A stretch of DNA of 64,000 bases from Micractinium sp. NFX-FRZ. Taxonomy: Eukaryota > Chlorophyta > Trebouxiophyceae > Chlorellales > Chlorellaceae. The stretch is taken from assembly GCA_029339195.1 (NCBI GenBank), contig JAPTJF010000091.1, positions 62,001-126,000 of the forward strand, written 5' to 3'. The notes under the pieces were generated by a model that had not been told where the DNA came from, searched no databases, and was given only the letters and a program-made list of their open reading frames with translations. Positions 11,001 through 24,000 of the stretch are shown piece after piece (the first letter of the stretch is position 1; each line of letters begins with the position of its first letter). Position numbers and translations under genes: made by a program.

Positions 11001-13829
11001 CAGTACTCACTGGCGCTCCTCGCCAACCTGCCATGCTGCACCCCACCTGCGCAGCCCTGGCGCCTGCCTGCCCCGTCTGCCTCCCCACCTGCCGCCCACC
11101 CCTGCCCACCTGTGATCATTGCGGGCGGGCAGGCGCTGACGCCCATGAACTGCACAATGTTGGGGTGGCGCATGGCGGCCATGAGGGCGCACTCCTGCGG
11201 GGGGGTGGGAGTTGCAGGGAGGGGGTGGGATGTTGAATGTGCAACATTCGATCACCGTCATGGCAGGGAGGGCAAGGGGCACAAAGGCGGGGGCAAGGCG
11301 GCAAGACAGCACAGCGGCTCCTGCTCATCCGCCGCAATCCTGCCACACACGCAGCCACCAGTGCACACCCGACCTCCTACACCCACACATGTACATCCCA
11401 CGTCCAGCCCACACTCTTGTGACACACCCACAACAAAAGCCCACCAGGCACCAAGCCCCTGCATTAGACACAGCGCACACACACTCTCAGCCCGCCCCCA
11501 CCTTTTGCAGGCTGAGCAGGATGGGGTCTGAGAGCCGCCAGATGTCTTGTGGCGCCGCCGCCCGCTGCGCCTCCTCCACATCCAGCAGCACCTTGACCGC
11601 CACCTGGCAGGCAGCGACAGGGGACCACGGTTGATTTCAAGTTGAGCGGGACATAACAGGTGTCCTTTCGTGTTGGCAGGGGCGACCAGAGTCGGCGCGC
11701 AGGCAAGCAGGTTGCTTGGAATGCAATGCAACGGAGGCGGCCTGGAAGCGGCACCAGCACTCGGGCGCAAGCCGGGGCGCCGTGTTTCCCACCCTCCCAT
11801 CTCCCAGCGGGCACCCCTGATGCACCTGCGTCTCGTGCCACTTGGCCGCGTAGACCTGAGGCAGCAGGGTACCGGGAGGGCAGGGAAGGGACACACAGGC
11901 AGGGGTGAGCAGTGTATAGGTTACCGGGAGGGCAGGGAAATGGGCACGCAGGAAGGGGTGAGCTGTGACGGGGTCTTGGCGAACTGCTTGCCCCGGCTTT
12001 GGCCAGCGGGCGGTCAACCCAGCCCACCCAGGTGCCTCCTCCGCTCGGTGCTACAGCTGTGGAGCTCTTGCCCTCCCTGCCAGTCACAATCACCCCGCCC
12101 CGCCCCGCCCCCCCACTGTGCACCCACCTTGCCGAAGCTGCCTTCCCCAATCAGTCGTTGCAGCTGCAGGTCCGCATACTTGATTTCCCTGCGGGCGCAG
12201 CAGTCAAACGGCACAAGTTTGACGCGTTTCTGCACTATTGGCATTGCAAGCGTGCTGCCTTGGTGATACAACATTGTTCACTGGCTTGAGGCAAGCACGG
12301 CGGCCACCGGCACGCCAACGCATGCTGCCAAGCCCGCCCACCGCCCATGCAACCACGGTTGAGAAAAAGACAGGGCATCAAGGGACAGCACACGACCGGG
12401 GAGCCATGCCCAACGCACCAGGGTTTGATGTCAGGCAGGCTGCTGCGGCGGGGACGGCGGGAGGGTTTGGAGGATGCGCTGCTGCTGCCTGAAGGGGAGG
12501 CCTGCAGCTGCTGTTGCTCCTGCTGCTGCTCTCGGGGCGGCACTGGGGCGGGCTGCTGCTGCTGCGCTTGCTGCTGTTGATGCGGCGGTGGCGGCGGCGG
12601 TGAAAGCTGCTGCTGCGCTTGATGCTGCAGCAGCGCACAGTGTTGGCGCAGCGGCTGCAGGGGTGGCGGCACCTCCTGCTGCTGCAGCTCAACCTGCCGC
12701 TGCTGCACCTGCTGCTGCTGCACCTGCTGCTGCTGCTGCTTTGCCTGCTCCCACAACGAATAAAGCTGCGGTGCCGCCGCCGCTTGTGGCTGGTGCCGCA
12801 GCGGTGGCTGCTGCTGCCATAGCTGCGGTGGCGGCAGGGGCTGCTGTGGCTGCATGTTGCTTGGGGGCGGCTGTGTCAGGAGCCAGGTGTCGACGGGGTC
12901 GCCTCGAGGCGAGCTGCGGGCAGGCGGGGGATGGACAGTGGACTCAATACATCGGGGCAAGCACAAATGGCGGCCGGCAAGCAGGCAGGCCTGCTGTTCA
13001 GTTGGCCAAACAGCCAAGAACAACCCGCCACGCCCCCACCCTCACTTGCCCACCCCCACCTGAGTCGCTCGAGCAGCCGCATCTCGCCGCCACCGCTGGC
13101 GGCGCCGCCAGCTGGCTGCTGTGCATGCTGTGGTGCCTTGACTGAGATAACTTCCATTGCATCGCACAGCTCAGATTCCTCAGCGGTGCCCCCACCAGAA
13201 GGCATGGCCCGGTGCAGGCCCCCTGCCACCGACTGGGGCGTCGGCGGCCGCTGCTCTGCTGCTGCTGCAGACACAGGCGGCGATTCACACTGCCCCTGTG
13301 CTGCTCCTGCTGCTGTTCCTGCTGCTGCTGCGGCAGCAGCGGCGGCTGCTGCTGCCGCCACAGCCGCCCCATACGATGCAGCCTGCGCTGCTGGTGTGTC
13401 TTGCACACAAGAGGCTGCAGAGGAGGACAGACCCTCGAGCTCAGCAGGCACCGCCGGCTGCCGCGGCTGTTGCTGCACGGTGCTTTCAAAAGTGTTGGTC
13501 TGGCTTCCGGCCTGGCTGCTGCGGTCGAGGTGAGTTATGTCCAGGGGAAAGCTGGCGGGTTGTCCCGACGGTGGGTGGGTGGGGAAGGGAGCGACAGAGA
13601 TTGCGGCAGCGGGGGTGGGAGGTGCACTTGATGCCGGCATGCCTGGCGCCTGCTCGGCTGAAGCTGGCCTGCTCCAGCCTGCATCTGTATCAGCAGCAGC
13701 AGCAGCAGCAACTCTTGCCGACCCTGGTGCCAGACCAGAGCCTGCCGCCGTCGCTGCAGGTTTGTCTGTTGCTGCGGGGGCGGATCCCGCGGCACCTGCG
13801 CCTGCGCTTGGCATGAAGGCTGGTGCAGG

Positions 13830-13874
<45 letters not shown>

Positions 13875-14132
13875 TGTGGGTGCCCCATTTGCAAATGGAC
13901 GTGCCGCTGCCACCGCTGCCAGGTGGGCTGCCAGTGGGCTGCTGCTGCTGCTTGGGGGGCCCAAGTATAGTGATGGGTAGGCGGCGAATGCCTGCTGCTG
14001 CGGTGGCGAGTGCGCCGCTCCCACTGCAGGTGCTGCTGACACTTCTGCTGCCGGCGCTGCACTGTACTGGTGCTGACCCGCTGACGGGCTAAGGCGAGGG
14101 TACAGGCTGGCCGGCTGCTGCTGCTGGGACAC

Positions 14133-14166
<34 letters not shown>

Positions 14167-15574
14167 CTTGTGGGCTGCTGCCACCGCTTCTTTTCCCGCC
14201 GCTGTGCTGAAGGAGGTGGCGCCGCTGCCATGGGCGGTGCCGCTGCCAGAGCGACTGTCTGCAGGGGCTGCATGGGCCGCCCTGCTGCCTGGCCGGGGGG
14301 TGCCATGAACATGGGAGCTGGCATTTGCGCGGACTGCCCCCACGGCGGCGCCGGCAGCGAAGGCATGTGCGTATGGGGATACGCCGCCGCCTGCGGCGCA
14401 CACCACGCCAAAGGCTGCACCGCTGGCTGCGCCGCTGCGTGCGCTGCGTAATGCTCCGGCGCTGCTGCGGGCACAGAGCTGCCCCCATTTGCGGCATGCG
14501 GCTGCCATTGGCCACCCCCGCCCCCCGACGGCCGCGCCTGTGAGGCAGCGGGGGCCTGGCTGGCAGGGGCTGCTGGCGCTGCCTTGTTCTCATGTGCTCG
14601 CAGCTCTCTACACAGATTGCTGTAGCCCAGGAGCTGCGCCATGTCAGCAGCAGTTCTGCCTTGTGCATCCGGGATCCGGGGGTCGGCGCCTCTGCAGGGG
14701 GGGTGACGGATGGGTGGGCCAGAGCTGAGAAATTGCGGGCGTTATGGGGTGCCAGAGCGTGAGCGCGCACTCACGCACGAGGGCAGTGCGAGGCGTGGCA
14801 TGGCAAGCGGCAGGCAGCTGGCGGGCGCAAGCTGGATGCAGCGAAACACGGTGTGGCTGATTTGCAGTTCAATGTAGAAGGCCCTTGAGGCATCGTATGA
14901 CAATGCGTTACTGCACAGGTCAGCCCTGATTCAAACGAGGGAAGGAAGGGAAGGAAGGAAGCATGACCCTCCCGCACCGCCTCACCGCCGCAGCAGGGCC
15001 TGCACCGCGCGGTGACAGCACCGGCTGACGGCGGCGTGCAGCGCGGTGCCGTGGTCTGTCGCCTTGTTGATGCTGGCACCAGCCCTGAGCAGCACCTGCG
15101 CGGGGCGGTGTGCAGAGGTGTAGGCAGGAAGTCTTGGCCATGGCCTCAGCATGCGTCACGTGCATGTCCCGTGCTTCTCAAGCGGCACATCGAGCAGGAA
15201 GCCTGCGCCCCTCAGACGCCTCCCTTTCACGCACCTCTATGCACTCCACATCATCCACACGTGCAGCAGCCTGCAGCGGGGTGTACTGGTGGTCTGGGCT
15301 GACGACGTCCGGGTCGCCGCCGGCGGCACACCACTCGTGCAGCGCCGGCGCTCCTGCAGGGAGGCATTCGGGCAGGCGCGCGACGCGGGGTTGGAGCTGT
15401 CAACCAATTGGCGGCGTGTCAGCTCAGCTGGTGCGTGGGACCGTGGGCCGCCGGCAGCAGGCAGGGACGCGGAAGGTGGCGAGCGCGCCGAGGGGGTGGC
15501 TTCCGCCTGCTCCCTGCCCCACCTTTGGCCACCAACCCCCATGGCGGGGCTTCTATCGAAGCGCCAGCTCCCAT
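8062..15574 (-). CDS. Ankyrin-repeat TKL (Raf-like) protein kinase A
   Basis: Exon 1 (15523-15574) encodes MGAGASIEAPPWGLVAK, homologous to the start of kinases B and C and with a Gly2 suited to N-myristoylation. Three exons give ankyrin repeats (YTPLQAAARVDDVECIE; LLRAGASINKATDHGTALHAA; GADPRIPDAQGRTAADMAQLL). A long Gln/Ala/Pro-rich linker follows (about 12450-14560) with CAG-type poly-Gln tracts. The kinase domain has GEGSFGK, VAVKVLL, MRHPNIVQFMGV, IIHRDLKSPNLL, ADFNLSK (DFN, not DFG) and NPRWL-APEI, and a 15-nt microexon (WEVMT). The C-terminus GLRELLDQAVQRPAEVPN (final exon 8062 to about 8112) matches the ends of B and C. Substrate unknown; by family it may act as a MAPKKK-like or SnRK2-activating kinase (inference). 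Confidence 0.87.
9256..9270 (-). other. 15-nt microexon of kinase A
   Basis: Minus-strand GTGGGAGGTGATGAC, preceded by CTGTACAG and followed by GTGAGT. It joins ...FGIV-M to W-QLPFGRM and restores MWEVMTW, matching MWELLTW in kinase B. Without it the conserved subdomain IX segment is missing. Confidence 0.75.
9728..9889 (-). repeat. 38-bp tandem repeat carrying a 5' splice site (kinase A)
   Basis: GCACCCACC recurs at 9728, 9766, 9804, 9842 and 9880, period exactly 38 bp. On the minus strand each unit presents G-GTGGGTGC, a copy of the donor that follows the NPRWL exon at 9889. There are thus five candidate donors 38 nt apart. 38 is not a multiple of three. Confidence 0.9.
9963..10154 (-). 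repeat. Echo of the ADFN exon start (kinase A)
   Basis: The 20 bases covering acceptor and first codons of the VADFNLSK exon (9963-9982) recur at 10135-10154 with one mismatch, 172 bp upstream in the intron. Confidence 0.75.
10668..10798 (-). repeat. Duplicated exon end and 5' splice site (kinase A)
   Basis: A 39-bp segment encoding DAAKGML plus its GTGAGT donor occurs at about 10760-10798 and again at 10668-10706, differing at one base, 92 bp apart. The copy nearer the exon body is the expected donor. Confidence 0.88.
12450..14160 (-). repeat. Gln/Ala low-complexity coding tracts in kinase A
   Basis: Runs of CTG/CAG-type triplets, notably around 12700-12740, 13835-13872 and 14125-14165, encode poly-Gln on the minus strand inside the linker between ankyrin repeats and kinase domain. 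Such tracts are prone to length variation. Confidence 0.8.
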
Positions 15575-16268
15575 TCCCAGCCGGTGAAGGGGGCGGCGCC
15601 TTCGAGCGCCTTGCAAGGCGGCAGACCGAGGAACGCGGGAGAACACTGGTGCTGCCCACAGAACACGGCTTGGGTGATTGGACTTGCGTAAAGTTCGGAA
15701 TCAAGCTTGCACTCCTCGTCATGCCGCGTGCCTTTCAGTGCCGCCGCCGTTGCCTGCTGCCGCCAAGCACAGGAGGTGGAGATTTGCCCTTTTTCTGTGC
15801 ATGTACACATGCAGGCCCGCATGACTTTGTCTATCTTGGGTTACTGAACACCCAAGAATGAGCACTAGCTGGCCTTGGCACGCTTGCCCGAAGAGCAGCA
15901 TCAACGGCGGCAGATGATGGGGGGCGCTTGCCCTCAGCGGGGGAGGCACGTTTAGGTCGTCCGGTCGCCTCCACTGTGCCTGCGATGCCTCGGCCACATG
16001 AAGGCAGATGTGGGCTGCGGGCCTCGCTAAAATGCGGGCCCTCCCAACCCAACAGCTTGTTGACCTCCTGTCCGCCTGCCTGCCTGGAACACACTGATCG
16101 CCAGGCTGCTGCTCTCCCCGCTAGCTGCATCACCCCCCAGAACTGCATGCCTTTAAAATTATACGTTGTACATGGGCCAGAGGCAACCAGGACGCTTGTA
16201 GTGGCGCCGGTGCCCTCCCTAGATCCACCGGGCGGCGGCGGTGCAGGCCTGCTGCGCCCCATGCAGGC
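15575..16268. other. Intergenic between kinase A and LysM gene
   Basis: No gene supported. It should contain the kinase A promoter and the LysM 3' region. A short AT-richer patch lies near 16150-16175. Confidence 0.45.
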
Positions 16269-17457
16269 CTAGCAGACCTTCACCTTGTCCCCTGCACCGG
16301 ACAGTTAGGGGGGAGGGCAGAAGGGCAGGGTGTGTGGCCAGCCGCTTCATCCCCACTGCAGCATGCTGAGCTTGACCAAGACCACAGGCAGCAAGGCAGC
16401 CGGGCGGCACTAATGCAAGGCTTGCGCGGCGGCAGGGGCGCATAGCAGGCGCCCAGGGCACGAGGGCTGGAAGGCTCACTGACCCGGGTAGACGATGTCA
16501 AGGTTGGTGATCTGGGGATTCAGGGCGGCCAGAGCATCCAGGGTGAGCCCGTACTTCTGCAGTACAGGTGCGGACAGGCAGTACAGGCGCAGAGGAGGCG
16601 CCCTTGTGTGGGTCTCACTTAAGGGCAGTGGTGAGGGCGGCTGGCAGGCAGGGACCTTGGGCCTCAGGCAGCTTCTTGGCACTTGAAGAGCGGTGCCCTG
16701 GGCTGGGGTGTGGCAAGGCGCTTCATGACGGAAGCGGCTGCAGCAAGGCAGCACACAACCTGCTGGCAGGGAATGCAGGTTGAAATGATAAGGTTGGCAC
16801 TACCACAGCGTGGTCGATTGGGGTTGGGCAATCCAAACCCACACACCTGGGCGATGAGGTACAGGTACTCCCCTGGCTGCACCACGTGCACGCAGTCTGG
16901 TGGCATTTCCGGCGCCGGGCCGGGCCCAGTAGCAGGCGCAGGCGGCGCTGGGTTGGCGGCGACGTCCACTGTGACGTTGACCGCCACGCCAGCAGGCATG
17001 GGAGACGGGTCGGCTGCCAGGGCACGGCGCACTACAGCGATGTGCACAGCGAGCGGAGTGTGGCGTGCGGTCGGCTGGGTGTGTAACTCGCTGCGGTGCC
17101 CAGGCAAGCTGCCCGCACTAGCAAGACAGCTGTCCAAGTATGCGCAGCTTATAGCATCGGTGAGGGCCAAGTGACACTCTCACCTGCGAGACCAGGGTCG
17201 GCAACATGCAGTGCCGGCTTTGGCAGCCCCTGGCGGCCAGGCTGCAGGGCGGGGAGGGGAAGGGGCACCCTCTGGCCTGAGGCACAACACACTACCCTGC
17301 CGCGCGCGCGTGGCATAAACTTGGACCACCCTGGCGTCCCCGCCTGACAGCCTACCTTGCGCCCAGCCTGGCAGAGGCAGCCAGGAACTGTGGCCGCCAA
17401 CAGCACTGCCACTGCCAGCAGTGCTGAGCGGGCCGCCGCGGCCGTGGCAGCCCTCAT
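16269..17457 (-). CDS. Secreted LysM-domain protein
   Basis: Four exons close in phase: 17356-17457, 16847-17074, 16484-16556, 16269-16291, giving about 141 aa. Exon 1 is a signal peptide (MRAATAAAARS, then a hydrophobic core ending near VPGCLCQA). A Pro/Ala-rich spacer leads to a single C-terminal LysM domain made of CVHVVQPGEYLYLIAQ plus KYGLTLDALAALNPQI plus IVYPGDKVKVC. LysM domains bind N-acetylglucosamine polymers such as chitin or peptidoglycan, so an extracellular or wall-associated carbohydrate-binding role is likely; the ligand is unknown. There is no enzyme domain or membrane anchor. A 69-codon frame ends in an ATGA overlap with the start codon (17454-17663). Start choice rests on the signal peptide. 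Confidence 0.85.
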
Positions 17458-17663
17458 TCCTCGGCAGCCTGGATTGCAGGGAGCAGCTTGCGTTTGATAG
17501 AGAACAAGGCACGGCAGGAGCGCCCCGACTTGTCCACGCTTGAGAAACAGGCTTTGAAACCACGCACCTCGTGCCCTTGTAAGGCGAGGGTACGTTCAAA
17601 GAAGGTTGTCTGCATGGTTCCAGGATTCCTTGGCGTGTTCAACACCCCACCCCACAGCTGCAA
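17454..17663 (-). other. Possible upstream ORF overlapping the LysM start
   Basis: A 69-codon frame whose TGA (17454-17456) overlaps the LysM ATG (17455-17457) as ATGA. This geometry would permit termination-reinitiation if the transcript starts upstream of 17663. No homology recognised; it may be chance. Confidence 0.3.
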
Positions 17664-17697
17664 CTAACGCTCAGCAAATGCGGCTTGGACTCTAGTG

Positions 17698-17702
17698 TTA
17701 CA
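17698..17702 (-). terminator. TGTAA-type poly(A) signal for CFIm25
   Basis: TTACA on the plus strand is TGTAA on the minus strand, about 200 nt past the CFIm25 stop. TGTAA is the usual green-algal polyadenylation motif. Confidence 0.5.
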
Positions 17703-17898
17703 TCCAGAGGGAGAGGCAAAGTCGAAAGAGGGAGGGAGAGAAGAGGAGAGGGGAAAGGCAGCAAGAGGGCAGCGCAGCGCAGCACAGCGAGCGCAGCAAA
17801 GCAGCCGGCAGCACTTTTTCGCCTGTGATGGGCATGCCGGGCATGCTACCCTGGCAGATGTTGCACCGTTCCAGCAGTAAGCGCCCCAGACGGGTCGC

Positions 17899-20478
<2,580 letters not shown>

Positions 20479-21037
20479 GCTGCCGGCCCCTCGAATCACG
20501 CCAGCCGGCACTGCGTGCGCGCGTGTGCCTGCAGACAACCGGCCGCAGGAGGGCAGGGCCAACTGTGAGGCAGAGCGCTGCTTGCAAGCCTGCACACCAC
20601 GCTGCCCGTCATTTTGCAGAGTTATAGGGCCATGGAGGGTGTGATGCAAAGCTGGTAGCCAGACGCCGCTGCCGCCGCCACCGTCGCCGCTGCCGCGGCG
20701 ACAGCGGTCGGCCGCGCTGATAGCTCGCAGCGGGAAGCGTCTGCGCGACCCTGCAACACCCTGACTCACCCCGTGGCCGTCCGCACTGCTCTCAGCGCTG
20801 CACAGCGGTGATGGGCAAGGAGCGTAAAGGCGCGGGGTGCAGGTGTCGCTGTGAATAAAGGAGACTCCTTGCAAGTGAGCGGGCGGCATGATCGCGCCCA
20901 AGAGGCCAACTTTTCGGCCAGCGAGGCAGGCCACGGGGCAGCAGCTGTTTTGGCCCTCGTCCGTTTGGCGGCCCCTCAATGCCCCCACACGCAATTCCGG
21001 GGCGGGCACGAAAACCAGGAACTCTAAGCAGCGCTTG
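20479..21037. promoter_or_regulatory. Divergent intergenic region (CFIm25 / TPR-beta-helix)
   Basis: Separates two divergent genes and so probably holds both promoters. A frame in phase with the TPR gene starts at 20888, so its CDS could begin there rather than at 21038. No specific promoter element recognised. Confidence 0.4.
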
Positions 21038-24000
21038 ATGGGCAGTGACGCGGCCCAGGTGCCCAGCTGCCCCTCCCTCTTCCGCCCGCCCGGCAGCCTC
21101 GTTGCCCGAACAGCGTCGCCATTCAGTGCCTTGGCTGCAATGCAATAGCCCAGGCAGGCGCCCCAGCCCTCCGCAGTCCAACCGCACCCGCCACTCTCCC
21201 GCCTCGCTTCCCCCGCTGTGCCGCCTGCAGGGTGTGGCGCCGCCCCCTGCGGCCCACCTCCCGCAGGAGCCGCAACACGCGAAGAAGCCCAGCCTAGAGG
21301 ATCAGTTTGAGCAGCGCTGGCGCAAGGCCTACGAAGTGCGGGCGCTGGAGCGGGAGAGCCGGCAGGGGAAGAGCCAGGTGAGGGGGCGGCGCTGGGGCGG
21401 CGCCAGCGGGGCCCACTCCTGCTTGCTTGCTTAGGCTTACAGTCTGTTTGGACGCAACGAAACCTGCGACACAGACCCCTGAGAGACAGCATGGGGCTGT
21501 GGGAAAAGATGCAAAAGCAAATAATGGGAAGGGCTGCTGTACAGTTGGAAGGGCTGCGCTTCAGGGAGCGGGGCGTGCTGGCTCGTGGTTTTTGCCGTCC
21601 TATCTACCCCGGTCAATCCACAATTGTGTGCTCGAACATGATTGTCCCATGCCTTTTGCAGCCCGGCAGCCGGCGTGGCAGCATGGACTTGACGACTTGC
21701 ACAGCAGCAGCAGCACTAGCGGCAGCGGCTGCGGCGCCTGGAGCACCCGCCTCCGACAAGGCGGCCGCACAGCCGGCCTCCAGCAAGCTGTCAGTGGGCA
21801 GCGGTTGTGCCGTGGAGTTGACCGCCACTGCGGCCGCAGTCGCAGGGGAGAAGCAGCACCGGCCTCGGGAGGTGGTTGATGACGATGAGGAGGAGGAGGG
21901 CGGCCCTCCTACCAGCGGCGCTGCACCCGAAACCGCTGCTGGCACCACAGCAGCACCTGTCTCCCACACCAGCAGCACCCAGCCGTCAGCACAGGGAGGC
22001 CACCAGGATCGGGGACCACCAGAGGGTGACAAAGATGAGCTGGAGCCGGAGTGCCGGCTGGTGTGGGACAGCAGCAGCCACCGGCCCGGCAAGGAGGTGC
22101 TGCCGAGCGGTGCAGGCGCCGGCGCCCAGGCAGGCCCTGCCCTGGAGCTGAAGGAGCGCGGCAACACCCTGCTCAAGGCTGGGCAGCTGGAGGCGGCAGT
22201 GGCATGCTACACGCAGGCGCTGGCGGCCTGCGGGGTGACAGGCAAGCCGGCGGCACGGCGCGCAGAGCAGCGGTCGCCGCCGCCGGCGAAGCAGCAGGCG
22301 GCGGGGGCGCGCGGGCCCGGTACAGCACCCACCACGCCCGAGGGAACAGCAGGGCTGGCGGTTGAGGGAGGGTCAGCAGGAGCGACAACACCTCTGGTGG
22401 AGGCAGCGGCGGCAGGGGGCGAGGCAGCAGCGGGGGTGGGGCATGCTGACCACCAGCTGCTGGCCACGCTGCACAGCAACCGGGCGCATGCTCTGCTCAA
22501 GCTGAAGCGCAACCAGGAGGTGGGTGGGTGGGCGGTATTGTGGGGCATGCATGTGTGTGGTGTGCCCAGGGCGCATTCAGATGGGATTGGGGCGGGTGAG
22601 TGGGAGGGGCTGGGTGGGAGCGGTGTCAGGGGTATGGGCCTCGGAGGCGGAAGGTGGGGTTGGCTGGAAGGGGTGAGTGTGCCATCGGATAAGGTTGCAG
22701 CGGGCATGCATGTGGCATGCGGAATGCAAACAAGGAGTGGACAGAAACAGGGCAGCCTGGCACCACATGGTGTCAACAATGCATCCCAGCACTGACTCCG
22801 ACCCCGGCTGACAGTTGCGGCCACCACCGCTCTACCCTCGCTGCTCTCCGTGCAGGCTGCTGCCGACGCATTGCAAGCGCACCGCCTGCACCCGCGCTGG
22901 AGCAAGCCGCTGTACCGGTGAGGCTGGCAGAGGGGGTGCATGATGGGATGAGGGATCTGCTGGCCGACTGGCCGGCATGCAGGCACCGCGTGTGGACTGC
23001 AAGGGAGATGGGCAGCGCCTCGACTACTTCCTGCCTCCTTCCCATGCCCCGCACCTCACTTGCAGCCTCCCATGCGTTCTCACCGACCCAGCCCCTCACC
23101 CCTCCTGCCTCTGCCCCCTCCCACCCCCTCCGCCGCTGCTTCCTCACCGGCCCCCCAGGCTGGCGCAAGCCAAGCTGGCGCTGGGCCAGTGGGCGCAGGC
23201 GGTGGCGTCCTGCCGCAAGGGGGAGCAGCTGGCGGCCAAGGACTCAGAGGGGCACACCGAGTTCACGCCCCTGCTGGACCGGGTGGCGGTGCACGCGGCG
23301 CGGGCGGGCAGCCTGGCGGGGTACACGGGGCAGCAGCTGGAGGTGGGTGCTGGGGTGGGCTGGGGTGCGGGGAGCAGGGCGGGCAGGGGGAGGTGTTGGG
23401 GGGAAGAGAGAGGGGGGAAGAAGGCGGTGCAGTGTGAGGCATGGCAATACGGTCAAGCACTCAGCAAGCAGGCTCTGAGCTGAGGGCGGGGTGCAGGCTT
23501 GACCGACAAGCACCGACCCCAGCGCCGTCCGCCCGGCCTGTCACCTGCCCCACCACCAACCCAGCATACCAGCCTCACCTGCCCTCCCCTGCCGCAGGTG
23601 CGCAGCGCTGGGGAGGAGGCCTGGCTGGGGCGTGCCGCACCCCACGTGCCCGAGCTGGACGGCCCGGAGGACGAGGACAGCTTGGGCCCCACCACCACAT
23701 TGCCCCTGCCTGCACCCGGGGAGGCAGGGACAGGCAGCGGTGCGCTGGCAGCAGCTGCGGCTGGCACCCCCGCTGCCGCTGGTTCGTCAGACCCGCTGGT
23801 GTCCTGGGACTACCGCCAGACGGCGGCGGTGCAGCAGCGGCGGCGCACCTCCTTCCGCAGCGTGAAGGAGGCGGTGGCGGCGGCGCGCGACGGCGACCGC
23901 ATCCTGCTGCGCCGGGGGACGCACAACGGCATGGGGTGAGGGCGGGCGGAGGGTGGGGAAGGGAGGTGGTGGAGGGTGGGGGGCGGGTGGGGAGAGGTAA

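Noticed and set aside
13690..13875. Poly-Ala and poly-Cys frames around CTG repeats
   Set aside because: Alternate readings of the triplet repeat; the poly-Gln reading lies in the kinase A frame.
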